DNA from: Paenibacillus koleovorans NBRC 103111
GTDB taxonomy: Bacteria; Bacillota; Bacilli; Paenibacillales; NBRC-103111
Length of the DNA: 64,000 nucleotides
Direction: 5' to 3'
Assembly (NCBI RefSeq): GCF_004000845.1
Contig: NZ_BIMA01000007.1
Coordinates: 1-64,000, forward strand
Part shown: in pieces, positions 26,031-35,185 of the stretch
How the letters are laid out: each line of letters starts with the position of its first letter
Numbering within the stretch: position 1 is the stretch's first letter
Position numbers and translations under genes: made by a program
Notes under the pieces: generated by a model
Database searches by the model: none
What the model saw: the letters and a program-made list of their open reading frames with translations, nothing else
What the model was told of the DNA's origin: nothing

Positions 26031-27254
26031 ATGAGCTTGCTTGCTAAATCTTCACCCCGGTTCTGGGGCGTGGCCCTAAGCTTCCTATTCAGCCTGTTCT
26101 ACTTGCTGTTTCAGGGCGGGAAGCTGGCCTTTATGGTCTTTATTATCGTATCGATCCTGTCCCTCTACCTCGCGCTTAGCCGCTGGAGCGGCATCTCCAA
26201 GACGCAGGGCGAGCGGACGCTGCTCAATGCGAACATGGAACCCGTGCTGGAAGCCGGCTCGACGCTCGCCGTGCAGATCAAAGTGCAAATTCCAGGCTTC
26301 TGGCCGATTCCGTATGTCTCGATCAAAGACTCGCTCGTTCGCAAGGACGGAGAGGAGCAGCGGTTCGAAGCGTATTTGATACCGGACTGGAAGCGACGCG
26401 GCGAAATTTCTTACCGGACGCCTCCGCTGCGCCGGGGCTTCTATCAGTTCGGCCAGACCGAATGCTCTACGGAAGACATCTTCGGCCTGTTCGAGTCCAA
26501 GGGCAGGATGTCGATGCCGCATTCGTTCGGCGTGCTGCCGCGCAAGGTGCATATCCGCGAATGGAAGCAGCTGCATCAGCTGTTCCGCGGCTTGCACCAC
26601 CACTCGGCGACGACTCGCTCGCACCGGGAGACGACGCAGATCAACGGCGTGCGCGAGTACATTTACGGAGATCGGCTGTCCCGGATCCACTGGAACGCTA
26701 CGGCCAAGACGGGCACGTGGAAGTCCAAGGAATTCGAGCGCGAGTCGCTGCCGAAAACCGTCATTCTGCTCGACCGCAATCCGAAGCATTATAAGGACAA
26801 AGAGCATTTCGAGCTGGCCGTCTCGGTCGTCGCTTCCCTTCTCGACTATGGGGCGCGCAAGGATTTGGCGCTTGGCCTGCTGTCCGTAGGCAAGGAATCG
26901 CAATATTTCGAGCCGCGTCTCAGCGCGAGTCATCAGAAGGTGATCAGCAATCATCTGATCGGGGTGGAGGCGGACGGACCGTATTCGCTCCAGGAAGTGC
27001 TCAAAAATCGCAATCGCGAGTTTAGCGCTGGCGTGTTCTTCACGATCGTCTCGCCGCTGTACGGAGAGCCGCTGGTCCAGGCGTTGTCCTGGCTCGATCA
27101 GCGCGAAATCAACCCGTGCCATCTCTGGATCAGCGCCGATCAGCCGACGAACGTGCAGGATGGGTGGAGAAAGCAGCTGAGCGTCAAAGGCTATCTCGGC
27201 TATCCGGTAGCTTCCCTGGACGATCTGACGCAAGGGTTGGGGGGGCGAGGCTAA
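26031..27254 (+). CDS. DUF58 domain-containing membrane protein
   Basis: A 407-residue protein. Two N-terminal membrane helices (residues about 10-50, FLFSLFYLLFQGG and FMVFIIVSILSLYLALS) are followed by a beta domain and the DUF58 core, with GVREYIYGDRLSRIHWNATAK as the diagnostic motif. DUF58 proteins resemble von Willebrand A domains and work with MoxR ATPases, but no activity is proven. It begins 26 bases after the MoxR stop and ends exactly where the transglutaminase starts. Confidence 0.9.
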   Translation: MSLLAKSSPRFWGVALSFLFSLFYLLFQGGKLAFMVFIIVSILSLYLALSRWSGISKTQGERTLLNANMEPVLEAGSTLAVQIKVQIPGFWPIPYVSIKDSLVRKDGEEQRFEAYLIPDWKRRGEISYRTPPLRRGFYQFGQTECSTEDIFGLFESKGRMSMPHSFGVLPRKVHIREWKQLHQLFRGLHHHSATTRSHRETTQINGVREYIYGDRLSRIHWNATAKTGTWKSKEFERESLPKTVILLDRNPKHYKDKEHFELAVSVVASLLDYGARKDLALGLLSVGKESQYFEPRLSASHQKVISNHLIGVEADGPYSLQEVLKNRNREFSAGVFFTIVSPLYGEPLVQALSWLDQREINPCHLWISADQPTNVQDGWRKQLSVKGYLGYPVASLDDLTQGLGGRG

Positions 27255-29468
27255 ATGAACGGAAGCTGGATTCGCTGGATCGGAATTAAGGACTGGAGCC
27301 TCCGGTTGACGACTGTGTTCGTGGGGCTGTACTTATCGCAGTTTGTGCTGTGGATTTCCAAAGAGGATCAGCTGTGGCTGCCCGAGACGATTACGATCGT
27401 GTCGCTGACGCTGCTCGTAACGGGTTTCATCGAGCTGTTCCCCAAGCTGCCGGCGTTCGTTCGAATCGTCCTGCAGCTCATATTGATGGTCTACATTTTA
27501 TTCATGCAAGTCGGCTTCGAGTATGTGGACGTCAACGTCAACTCATGGGCTAATTTGATGCGTACGATCGACTTGAACGGCACCCAGCTGCTCCCTTACT
27601 TGTGGTTCAGCTTGACCGCTTGGGCCGCCTATTGGACCGCTCGGTGGTGGGTGCAGACCAAGTGGCGCATATTCAGCCTGATGGTCGCTACGCTGCTGTT
27701 TTTCGCGATCAAGGATTCCTATAGTGTCGTTATTCTATGGCCACAAGCGGCCATGACGATCCTTTGCGGCTTGTTCCTGCTGATCATTCGCCATTTCGCC
27801 AACCTGCGCACAAAAAATCCGGTCGGCTGGTCGAATTTGGCGGAGAATCCGGCTACCGTAGCGGTTCCGATCGTGATCCTCGTTTCCATTATCGTATTCT
27901 TGGGCACGCTCGCCCCGAATGTTAGAGCGGTTATCCGCGATCCTTATACGATCTGGAAAAATTGGCAAGGCGAAGAGGTGGCGTTTTTCAACAAAGGCTT
28001 CGGCAACGGCTCAATCATCTCTGGCGATTCGACGTCGGGCTACAGCCGCAACGACTCCTCGCTCGGCAGCTCCTTCGAGTTCGACTTTACGCCCGTCATG
28101 ACAGTGAGCACGACGCAACGCAGCTACTGGCGCGGCGAAACGCGGTCATCCTATACGGGCAAAGGCTGGGTCATGAGCGATCAGGAGCGTCGGACGCCTA
28201 AATCCTCCGTAGTGCCGGAGACGGAGCTGCAGCAGGACAGCCGGCTGAACATGTCCAACCTGAAGACGGTGGAAGTAAGCCAGACGGTTACGATGCTGAA
28301 TGAAGAGAAATACCCGGTTTTGTTCGGCGCCTACAGCATCGACAAAATCCAGACGATCAACAACGGAGCGGCCACGAATTATACGCCGGTTCAATGGGCA
28401 TCGAGGCTGGAGGAGCTGCATTGGGACGAATCTTCGCGCCAGGCCTATCCGCAGACGTATTCGATTATTTCGAAGGTGCCGGTCGTGGAAGAGGCGGAGC
28501 TCCGCAAAGTGCAGCCGGATCTGAACAACCGCTCGTTCGACGAATATTTGTCGCTGCCCGACGTGCCGGCCCGAGTGAAGGATCTCGCACTTGAGGTGAC
28601 GAAGAACGGCGCGACGGTGTACGACAAAGTGAAGCTGCTGGAGCAGTATTTGTCCACGACCTTCAAGTACACGAATACGCCTGACCTGAGCAAAGGCAAG
28701 AGCCGCGATTTCGTAGACCGGTTCCTGTTCGAGATCAAGGAAGGCTATTGCGACTACTATTCGACGGCAATGGTCGTTATGAGCCGTACGCTGGGCATCC
28801 CGGCTCGATGGGTCAAAGGCTACACGTCCGGCGTAAGCACCGAGCAGTTGGAAGGCATCCCGAGCGTTGAAATGATGGAACCGGATCCGACGGGCGCCGG
28901 GGAATACACGGTGCGGAACTCAGACGCTCACTCTTGGGCGGAAGTGTATTTCGCCGGATTCGGATGGATCCCGTTCGAGCCGACCTCCGGGTTCGTGCTG
29001 CCGGTCGTTACGCCTCCTAACGAGCCGATTATCGATATGGAGCCTGCACTGCCGACCGATTACACAGCGGAGGACGTGATGGAGAGCAGCTTCCCGATCC
29101 GTACGCTCGGCTGGATATCCGGCGGTATAGCAGCGGCTCTGCTGCTTGCGCTAGCGGCCATCGCGACTCGTACAACTTGGCTGCCGCTGCTCCAACGCGG
29201 ACGATTCTCCCCGAATCTGAATCAGCGCGTCGTGCTCGAATACGATAAGCTGCTGAGGTTCGCGAGAAGAAAAGGATACGCGCGCTACGAGTTCGAGACC
29301 GCCCGCGAGATGACGGAGCGGTGGATCTCGAAGGACAAGTGGCTGCGAGGCGATCTGGAGGCGCTGCTTCGTTTGTTCGAGAAGGCGAAATACAGCAAGC
29401 TCGATATGACGGAAGAAGAAGTGTCGATTATGGCCAGAACGGTGCAGAAGCTGCGGCAAAGCATGTAG
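27255..29468 (+). CDS. Transglutaminase-like membrane protein (TgpA-like, DUF3488/DUF4129 type)
   Basis: A 737-residue membrane protein: about six N-terminal membrane spans (residues 15-225), an extracytoplasmic transglutaminase-core domain, one more span near 625-650, and a cytoplasmic DUF4129-like tail. The catalytic cysteine is Cys499 in GYCDYYSTAMV and the histidine His559 in DAHSWAEVY. The third position reads FEPTSG, with Glu where many relatives have Asp. The start ATG directly abuts the DUF58 stop. The trio is conserved in Firmicutes, but the substrate protein or peptidoglycan target is not known. Confidence 0.9.
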   Translation: MNGSWIRWIGIKDWSLRLTTVFVGLYLSQFVLWISKEDQLWLPETITIVSLTLLVTGFIELFPKLPAFVRIVLQLILMVYILFMQVGFEYVDVNVNSWANLMRTIDLNGTQLLPYLWFSLTAWAAYWTARWWVQTKWRIFSLMVATLLFFAIKDSYSVVILWPQAAMTILCGLFLLIIRHFANLRTKNPVGWSNLAENPATVAVPIVILVSIIVFLGTLAPNVRAVIRDPYTIWKNWQGEEVAFFNKGFGNGSIISGDSTSGYSRNDSSLGSSFEFDFTPVMTVSTTQRSYWRGETRSSYTGKGWVMSDQERRTPKSSVVPETELQQDSRLNMSNLKTVEVSQTVTMLNEEKYPVLFGAYSIDKIQTINNGAATNYTPVQWASRLEELHWDESSRQAYPQTYSIISKVPVVEEAELRKVQPDLNNRSFDEYLSLPDVPARVKDLALEVTKNGATVYDKVKLLEQYLSTTFKYTNTPDLSKGKSRDFVDRFLFEIKEGYCDYYSTAMVVMSRTLGIPARWVKGYTSGVSTEQLEGIPSVEMMEPDPTGAGEYTVRNSDAHSWAEVYFAGFGWIPFEPTSGFVLPVVTPPNEPIIDMEPALPTDYTAEDVMESSFPIRTLGWISGGIAAALLLALAAIATRTTWLPLLQRGRFSPNLNQRVVLEYDKLLRFARRKGYARYEFETAREMTERWISKDKWLRGDLEALLRLFEKAKYSKLDMTEEEVSIMARTVQKLRQSM

Positions 29469-29487
29469 CGGAGCTAGTGCCTGATCA

Positions 29488-29530
29488 GCCCTGGAGGCGG
29501 GAATTTTCCGTTTGCCGGGGCTTTTCATTT
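29488..29530 (+). terminator. Probable terminator of the MoxR operon
   Basis: AGCCCTGG (29488-29495) pairs with CCGGGGCT (29516-29523), followed by a short T-rich stretch. Confidence 0.6.
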
Positions 29531-29541
29531 GCTCGAGCTTT

Positions 29542-29570
29542 TTGCAGGAGTCGATGCCATGTGGTATAGT
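29542..29570 (+). promoter_or_regulatory. Sigma-A promoter of yqeG
   Basis: TTGCAG (29542-29547), 17-bp spacer, TGG-extended TATAGT (29565-29570). Confidence 0.6.
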
Positions 29571-29607
29571 TTGCTGTATACATAACGAGCTCGAGGTGAC
29601 TTTCTCA

Positions 29608-30126
29608 TTGATCAGAAAACTCATTCCCCGCAAGAGCGTCAAGTCGATCTACGACATTGATATCCATACGCTGTGGCAGACGGGCGTCCGGGGAATCATT
29701 ACGGATCTGGATAATACGCTCGTCGGTGCGAAGCGGCCGAACGCGACTCCCGAGCTGGCGACATGGCTCAGCAAGCTGGCGGCCATGGGGTTTCAAGTGG
29801 TCATTGTCTCCAACAACAACGAGCTTCGCGTCTCGCGATTTTCCGACCCGTTGCGGCTCCCCTACATTTCGGCGGCCCGCAAACCCGGCAATTCCGCTTT
29901 CCGTCGCGCGCTCGTGATGATGAAGCTGAACCCGGAGCAGGTCGTCGTCATCGGAGACCAGATGCTGACCGATGTGCTCGGCGGCAACAGGCTGGGGCTG
30001 CATACGATTCTGGTCGTGCCGATTTCCCCGGCGGACGAAGGTTTTTTTACCCGGATCAACCGGAGGATCGAGAGGCTCGCTATCGCATGGATGCGGCGCC
30101 GCGACATGATGAAATGGGAAGAATGA
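29608..30126 (+). CDS. yqeG: YqeG family HAD IIIA-type phosphatase
   Basis: A 172-residue haloacid-dehalogenase phosphatase. Motif I is ITDLDNTLVG with the nucleophile Asp, motif II VIVSNN, and the motif III/IV region VVVIGDQMLTDVLGGN. The start is TTG 29608, placed by GAGGTGA eight bases upstream; an upstream ATG would lack a ribosome binding site. It opens the conserved yqeG-yqeH-aroE-yhbY-nadD-yqeK-rsfS-yqeM block. The physiological substrate is not settled. Confidence 0.9.
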   Translation: MIRKLIPRKSVKSIYDIDIHTLWQTGVRGIITDLDNTLVGAKRPNATPELATWLSKLAAMGFQVVIVSNNNELRVSRFSDPLRLPYISAARKPGNSAFRRALVMMKLNPEQVVVIGDQMLTDVLGGNRLGLHTILVVPISPADEGFFTRINRRIERLAIAWMRRRDMMKWEE

Positions 30127-30207
30127 AGCAGATCGGACAAGCTCTTCGGCGCTATCGGAAGATTAGCCACGAAGAGCTTTTGCTATTGGCGGATCGGACA
30201 ATCTGTT

Positions 30208-30236
30208 TTGCTACCGCCTGAGACATATGGTATAGT
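30208..30236 (+). promoter_or_regulatory. Sigma-A promoter of yqeH
   Basis: TTGCTA (30208-30213), 17-bp spacer, TATAGT (30231-30236). The -10 region and the bases after it closely match those of the yqeG promoter. Confidence 0.6.
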
Positions 30237-30276
30237 TTGACTGTATAAGGGTGTAGTTAAAGGGAGGAAACCGTAG

Positions 30277-31410
30277 TTGGAGGAAACGTCATCACGCGCT
30301 GTCGTATCACAGTCGATCTGCTCGGGATGCGGCGTCAAGCTGCAATCGGAATTGCCGGATAAGATCGGGTATACCCCGGCGTCGGCGATGGGGCGCAACC
30401 CGCTCACATGCCAGCGCTGCTTCCGGATCAAACATTACAACGAAATAGCCAGCGCAACGGTAAACCCGGCGGATTTCTTGGAGATCCTGAGCCAGCTGGG
30501 AAAATCCGATGCGCTGATTGTGCATATTGCGGATCTATTCGATTTCGAAGGGAGCTTGATCAGCGGGCTTCATCGGTTCGTGGGGAACGTGCCGGTGCTG
30601 CTCGTCGTGAACAAGATCGATCTGCTGCCGAAGGCGATGAACCCGAATCGGATTCTCAATTGGGTGCAGAAGCAAGCGAAGGCGAACGGCATCTGGGCGT
30701 CCCGCGTCGTTTTGTGCAGCGCTCGCAAAAACATCGGCTTCGACCGCGTCGTTGAAGCGCTGGGTGAAATGCGGGGCAACCGCAACATCGCGGTCATAGG
30801 AGCGACGAACGTCGGGAAGTCGACGCTCATCAACCGGCTGATTCGCGATTACAGCGATCTGGAGGCGGAGCTGACGACTTCGCCTTATCCGGGAACAACG
30901 CTCGGGGTTGTGAACATCCCGCTGGACGACGGCAAGATGATCATTGACACGCCGGGGATCGTGTACTCGAGCCGGCTGACCGAGCTCGTCGAGAAGCAAG
31001 ACCTGCAGACCGTTCTGCCGGAGAAGCCGATCAAGCCGACCGTTTTCCAATTGAACGAACAGCAGTCGTTGTTTTTCGGTGCCTTGGCCCGGTTCGATTT
31101 TGTGAAGGGAGAGCGGCAGTCGTTCACCTGCTACACTTCGAATGCGCTCACCATTCACCGAACGAAGCTGGAAAAGGCGGACGAGCTGTACCGCGAGCAT
31201 CGCGGAGTGCTGCTGTCCCCGCCGGGGAAGGATGACTTGGACAAGCTGCCGCCATTCACGAAGCACGCCATTCGCATCCCGAAGGGCGCAAACAAAGATG
31301 TGCTGATTTCGGGGCTGGGCTGGATCAAGGTGAACGGCACGACTGGCGCGGAGCTTGTCATCCACGCGCCGAGAGGCGTCAAAGTCGTCATGCGGGATTC
31401 GCTGATTTAA
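30277..31410 (+). CDS. yqeH: Ribosome biogenesis GTPase YqeH
   Basis: A circularly permuted GTPase needed for 30S subunit assembly. The 377-residue protein starts with a treble-clef zinc finger (CSGCGVKLQ and CQRC). The G4 motif NKID comes before G1, GATNVGKST, as expected for permuted GTPases; a G3 DTPGIV follows, and a C-terminal RNA-binding domain completes it. The start is TTG 30277 behind AGGGAGG. It is separated from yqeG by its own promoter and followed 19 bases later by aroE. Confidence 0.96.
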   Translation: MEETSSRAVVSQSICSGCGVKLQSELPDKIGYTPASAMGRNPLTCQRCFRIKHYNEIASATVNPADFLEILSQLGKSDALIVHIADLFDFEGSLISGLHRFVGNVPVLLVVNKIDLLPKAMNPNRILNWVQKQAKANGIWASRVVLCSARKNIGFDRVVEALGEMRGNRNIAVIGATNVGKSTLINRLIRDYSDLEAELTTSPYPGTTLGVVNIPLDDGKMIIDTPGIVYSSRLTELVEKQDLQTVLPEKPIKPTVFQLNEQQSLFFGALARFDFVKGERQSFTCYTSNALTIHRTKLEKADELYREHRGVLLSPPGKDDLDKLPPFTKHAIRIPKGANKDVLISGLGWIKVNGTTGAELVIHAPRGVKVVMRDSLI

Positions 31411-31429
31411 CTTGGAGGAGTAGATGGGG

Positions 31430-32311
31430 ATGGAGCAGCAAGCGGTTGGATCGGGGAGCGGGGTAGGATTGGACAGCCAGACCGTCCTGCACGGCTTGTT
31501 CGGCGATCCGGTCAAACATTCGAAGTCGCCGCTCATGCATAACCGGGCTTTCCGGGAGCTTGGCTTGAACGCAGCCTATGCGGCGTTCCACGTCGATCCC
31601 GGCCGGTTGAAGGCGGCGGTCGAAGGCATTCGTGCGATGGGGTTCCGCGGGGTAAACGTCACGATTCCGCATAAAGTGGAAGTGATGGACTATCTCGACG
31701 AGATCGACGAGCACGCCCTGGCGATCGGCGCCGTCAACACGATTGTGAATGAGGATGGACGGCTGATCGGCTACAATACGGACGGCATCGGCTACGTGCG
31801 CTCGCTCAGGGAAGAGGCCGGCTTATCCGTCCAGGGGAAGCGTGTGCTGATGCTGGGCGCGGGCGGAGCGGCCAGAGGCGTCGCTTACGCGCTCGCGAGA
31901 GAAGGCGCGGAGACGATGTGGATCGCCAACCGGACGGCGGACAAGGCCGTGCAGCTGGCCGATTCGCTCGGCAGTTTGACGGATACGCGGGCGATCGGTT
32001 ATGACGATCTGGCCGCCATTCGCGGCGATGTCGATCTGATCGTGCACAATACGTCGGTCGGGATGCATCCGAATGTAGACGAAGTGCTGATCGACACGTC
32101 CTGGTTTCACGAGGGGCTGACCGTCAGCGATCTCGTGTACAATCCGCTCGAGACTCGGCTGCTGCGCGAGGCGAAGGCCAGAGGCGCCCATGCGCACGAT
32201 GGGCTCGGCATGTTTATTTATCAAGGCGTCTACGCCTTCGAATATTGGACCGGCCGGCAGGCGCCGGTAGCGGTCATGCGGGAAGTCGTGGAGGCTTCCC
32301 TGCGGGCTTGA
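31430..32311 (+). CDS. aroE: Shikimate dehydrogenase
   Basis: NADPH-dependent reduction of 3-dehydroshikimate to shikimate. The 293-residue protein has the substrate-binding GDPVKHSKSPLMHN and NVTIPHKVEVM motifs with the catalytic Lys, and the dinucleotide fold GAGGAARGVAYAL near residue 140. A DGLGMFIYQGVYAF motif closes the C-terminus. ATG 31430 is best spaced from GGAGGAG; ATG 31424 is the alternative. About 15 extra N-terminal residues before the usual family start are Gly/Ser-rich. Confidence 0.95.
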   Translation: MEQQAVGSGSGVGLDSQTVLHGLFGDPVKHSKSPLMHNRAFRELGLNAAYAAFHVDPGRLKAAVEGIRAMGFRGVNVTIPHKVEVMDYLDEIDEHALAIGAVNTIVNEDGRLIGYNTDGIGYVRSLREEAGLSVQGKRVLMLGAGGAARGVAYALAREGAETMWIANRTADKAVQLADSLGSLTDTRAIGYDDLAAIRGDVDLIVHNTSVGMHPNVDEVLIDTSWFHEGLTVSDLVYNPLETRLLREAKARGAHAHDGLGMFIYQGVYAFEYWTGRQAPVAVMREVVEASLRA

Positions 32312-32363
32312 CGCTACGGACGGCTCGAATTGCAGACTACTAGAAAGAATGGAATGATCAGAT

Positions 32364-32654
32364 ATGCTTACAGGAAAACAAAAACGACATTTGCGTTCGC
32401 TCGCCCATCATTTGGATCCGATTTTTCAAGTGGGCAAGGGCGGGGTGAACGATCATCTGATCCGTCATATCGAGGAAGCGATTGAAGTGCGGGAGCTGCT
32501 CAAGGTGTCGGTGCTGAACAACAATACCGACGACCGCCACGAGATCGCCGCCGAGCTGGCGGAGCGGTCGGGCTCCGAGCTCGTGCAGCTGATCGGCAAG
32601 ACGATCGTGCTGTACAAGGAATCCAAAAACAACAAGCAGATCGAGCTCCCGTAA
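32364..32654 (+). CDS. yhbY: YhbY family ribosome-associated RNA-binding protein
   Basis: A 96-residue CRM-domain protein (YqeI of Bacillus) that binds pre-50S ribosomal RNA. KQKRHLRSLAHHLDPIFQVGKGG and the C-terminal GKTIVLYKES match the family. It lies in the conserved block between aroE and nadD. The ribosome binding site is weak. Confidence 0.92.
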   Translation: MLTGKQKRHLRSLAHHLDPIFQVGKGGVNDHLIRHIEEAIEVRELLKVSVLNNNTDDRHEIAAELAERSGSELVQLIGKTIVLYKESKNNKQIELP

Positions 32655-32695
32655 GTCGGGGCCGGACGCGTCTGCCGATCGGAGTGTCGGGGAGC

Positions 32696-33283
32696 ATGAA
32701 CATCGGAATTATGGGCGGGACATTCGATCCGATCCATCTCGGCCATCTGCTGGCGGCGGAGCGGGCGAGGGAGGAAGCCGGACTGGACGAGGTGTGGTTC
32801 ATGCCGTCGTACACGCCTCCTCATAAGCCGAACCCGCCCAAGGCTTCGGCTGAGCAGCGGCTGGCGATGCTGGAGCTGGCGATCGCCGGGCACCCGCAGT
32901 TTCGCGCGGAGGAGCTGGAGATTCGCAGGCAAGGAACGTCCTACACGGTTGACACCGTCGATCAATTGTGCCGCCGTTATCCGAACGCGCGGTTTTGTTA
33001 TATCGTCGGGGCGGATATGGTGCAATATTTGCCCCATTGGGTAAGGATTGAGGAGATCATCAAGCGGATTTCATTTATCGGGCTCCAGCGGCCGGGGTAC
33101 TCGGTCGACTTGAGTTCGCTTCCGGCGGCCATTCGGGAAGCGGTCACGATCGTGCCGATGTCGCAGATGGAGCTGTCATCCACGGATATCCGCGAACGAT
33201 GCCGCAGCGACAAGTCGATCCGGTATATGGTGCACGAAGACGTGTATGCTTATATTAAGGAGCGTGGCTTGTATGAAGCTTGA
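32696..33283 (+). CDS. nadD: Nicotinate-nucleotide adenylyltransferase
   Basis: Converts nicotinate mononucleotide and ATP to deamido-NAD in NAD synthesis. The 195-residue protein has the nucleotidyltransferase motif GGTFDPIHLGHL at residues about 6-17 and the C-terminal SSTDIRER that binds ATP phosphates. ATG 32696 gives the family's usual N-terminus; a GTG 12 bases earlier is open. The last 11 bases overlap yqeK. Confidence 0.95.
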   Translation: MNIGIMGGTFDPIHLGHLLAAERAREEAGLDEVWFMPSYTPPHKPNPPKASAEQRLAMLELAIAGHPQFRAEELEIRRQGTSYTVDTVDQLCRRYPNARFCYIVGADMVQYLPHWVRIEEIIKRISFIGLQRPGYSVDLSSLPAAIREAVTIVPMSQMELSSTDIRERCRSDKSIRYMVHEDVYAYIKERGLYEA

Positions 33284-33866
33284 CGCTTGGATCGCACTGA
33301 CGCAGGAGCAGATGCCGGCTCGCCGCTGGATGCATACGCAAGGAGTTCGGCAATCCGCGACCGAGCTGGCAGAGCGGTACGGCGCCGACCCCGAGCAGGC
33401 GGATCTGGCGGCGCTGCTGCACGATTACTGCAAGTTCTGGCCGATCGAACGCCAGGTGGAGGCTTACCAGATGTACGGGCTGCCTGGGGAACTGCTCGCT
33501 TACGATCCGCAGCTGTTGCACGGACCCCTGGCCGCCGAGGTAGCGCGGAGGGAGCTCGGCATCGCCGACGAGGCGGTGCTGGACGCGATCCGCTGGCATA
33601 CGTCGGGCCGGGAGCGAATGACGCTGCTGGACAAGATTGTGTGCCTGGCCGATTATATCGAGCCGGGGCGCGATTTTCCCGAGGTAGCCCGCATGCGCGA
33701 GCTTTCTCTTACGAGTCTGGAGCTGTCGCTATTGGCGGGGTTCGATTCGACGATTCGATTTTTGCTGGACAAAGGGAAAATAGTATATCCGCTTACGCTG
33801 GCTGCCCGCAACTCGCTGGTTGACGAGCTGAGAAGCGGGTCGAACAACATTACAGACAGGAGTTGA
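33273..33866 (+). CDS. yqeK: Bis(5'-nucleosyl)-tetraphosphatase, symmetrical (YqeK, HD domain)
   Basis: A 197-residue HD-domain metal phosphohydrolase that splits diadenosine tetraphosphate to two ADP. The metal-binding His-Asp is in LLHDYCKFW, with upstream HTQGVRQSA and downstream HTSGRERMTLLDKIVCLADYIEPGR. AAGGAG precedes ATG 33273, which lies inside the end of nadD, indicating coupled translation. Confidence 0.94.
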   Translation: MKLDAWIALTQEQMPARRWMHTQGVRQSATELAERYGADPEQADLAALLHDYCKFWPIERQVEAYQMYGLPGELLAYDPQLLHGPLAAEVARRELGIADEAVLDAIRWHTSGRERMTLLDKIVCLADYIEPGRDFPEVARMRELSLTSLELSLLAGFDSTIRFLLDKGKIVYPLTLAARNSLVDELRSGSNNITDRS

Positions 33867-33870
33867 CCGG

Positions 33871-34218
33871 ATGAGCAGAAAACCGGAAGCTGTATTGAAT
33901 ATGGCCGTCCGTTCCGCCGAGGACAAAAAGGCGCATAATCTCGTCGTGCTGGACTTGAAAGGGGTCTCGCTGATCGCGGATTATTACGTCATCTGTCACG
34001 GGAACTCGGATACGCAAGTACAGGCAATCGCGACGGATATCCGCAAGCAGGCCCATGAGCGCGGTGTGCCGATCAAGGGAATCGAAGGTTTCGATTCGGC
34101 CCGCTGGGTGCTCGTCGACCTTGGCGACGTCGTTATCCACGTGTTCCATCGCGACGAACGGGAGTATTACAATATCGAGCGTCTGTGGTCGGACGCGAAA
34201 GTGGTTGAGAACGTATGA
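33871..34218 (+). CDS. rsfS: Ribosome silencing factor RsfS
   Basis: A 115-residue protein that binds ribosomal protein uL14 and blocks subunit joining in poor nutrition. Typical segments are ADYYVICHGNSDTQVQAIA, IEGFDSARWVLVDLGDVVIH and FHRDEREYYNIERLW. AGGAG is eight bases upstream. Its stop overlaps the next start (ATGA). Confidence 0.96.
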   Translation: MSRKPEAVLNMAVRSAEDKKAHNLVVLDLKGVSLIADYYVICHGNSDTQVQAIATDIRKQAHERGVPIKGIEGFDSARWVLVDLGDVVIHVFHRDEREYYNIERLWSDAKVVENV

Positions 34219-35171
34219 CGTTGCTGGCGGGAACGGTACGCAAGCTGGAAGTGGCGCGGGAAGTGCCTCCGAACGGCTATTATTTGACGGACGGAGCGCG
34301 CGACGTGCTGCTCCACTATAGCGAGATTGTAGGGACAGTCCAGCCGGGCGACAAGGTGGACGTGTTCTTGTTTCACGATACGGAGGACCGGCTCGCTTCG
34401 ACGATGAAGCAGCCGCTGATCCGGCTCGGCGAGCTCGCGCTGCTCGAGGTGGCCGACTTGCACCCGCGCTACGGCTGCTTCCTAGAGATGGGGCTCGGCC
34501 GCCAACTGCTGCTCCCGATTCGGGAGCTGCCCGAGTGGGCGGAGCTGCGCCCGCAGCGCGGCGACCGCGTATTCGTAACGCTCGCGCACGACAAGTCCGG
34601 CCGGCTAACCGCGAAGCTGGCCGGCGAGAAGGAGCTCGCGCCGCTCGCCTTCGCCGCGCCTGCGTCGTGGCGCAATACGTGGGTCGATGCGCGCGTCTAC
34701 AAGCCGCTGCAGGACGCCACGTATGTGATGTGCGACGGCGGTGTGCTCGGCTTCGGCGCGATCGGGATGATCCACTCGAACGAGCGAAGCCGACCGCTGC
34801 GGCTTGGCGAGCAGGTGAGCTGCCGCGTGACGTTCGTCCGGGAGGACGGGAGGGTGAACTTGTCCACGCGGCAGGTGAAGCATATCGGGCAAGGCGAGGA
34901 TGCGGACAAAATCCTCGTCTTCCTGGAGTCGCGCCCGAACAAGTCGATGCCTTATTCTGACGAGACGCCTGCCGACATCGTTTCGGCCAAGTTCGGCATG
35001 AGCAAAGGCGCGTTCAAACGTGCGCTCGGCAAGCTCATGAAGGAAGGGCGCGTCGAACAGAAGGGTAGTTGGACTTCGCTCAAGGCGGACGCCGCTGCTG
35101 CTTCGGCACCGGAGGCGGGGGAAGCGGAAGCGGCGCCTGAGGAGCACGAGAAGCCGAACGAACAAGGATAG
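34215..35171 (+). CDS. cvfB: S1-like RNA-binding protein (CvfB/YitL family)
   Basis: A 318-residue RNA-binding protein. Three S1-like OB domains are followed by a winged helix (SAKFGMSKGAFKRALGKLMKEGRVEQ, residues about 265-290), the CvfB arrangement. In Staphylococcus the family affects virulence regulation. A Glu/Ala/Pro-rich acidic tail of about 30 residues ends the protein. Start overlaps rsfS by four bases. This gene is not part of the Bacillus yqeL-yqeM order, so it is a lineage insertion. Confidence 0.9.
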   Translation: MTLLAGTVRKLEVAREVPPNGYYLTDGARDVLLHYSEIVGTVQPGDKVDVFLFHDTEDRLASTMKQPLIRLGELALLEVADLHPRYGCFLEMGLGRQLLLPIRELPEWAELRPQRGDRVFVTLAHDKSGRLTAKLAGEKELAPLAFAAPASWRNTWVDARVYKPLQDATYVMCDGGVLGFGAIGMIHSNERSRPLRLGEQVSCRVTFVREDGRVNLSTRQVKHIGQGEDADKILVFLESRPNKSMPYSDETPADIVSAKFGMSKGAFKRALGKLMKEGRVEQKGSWTSLKADAAAASAPEAGEAEAAPEEHEKPNEQG

Positions 35172-35185
35172 AAGGTGAGCCGACT

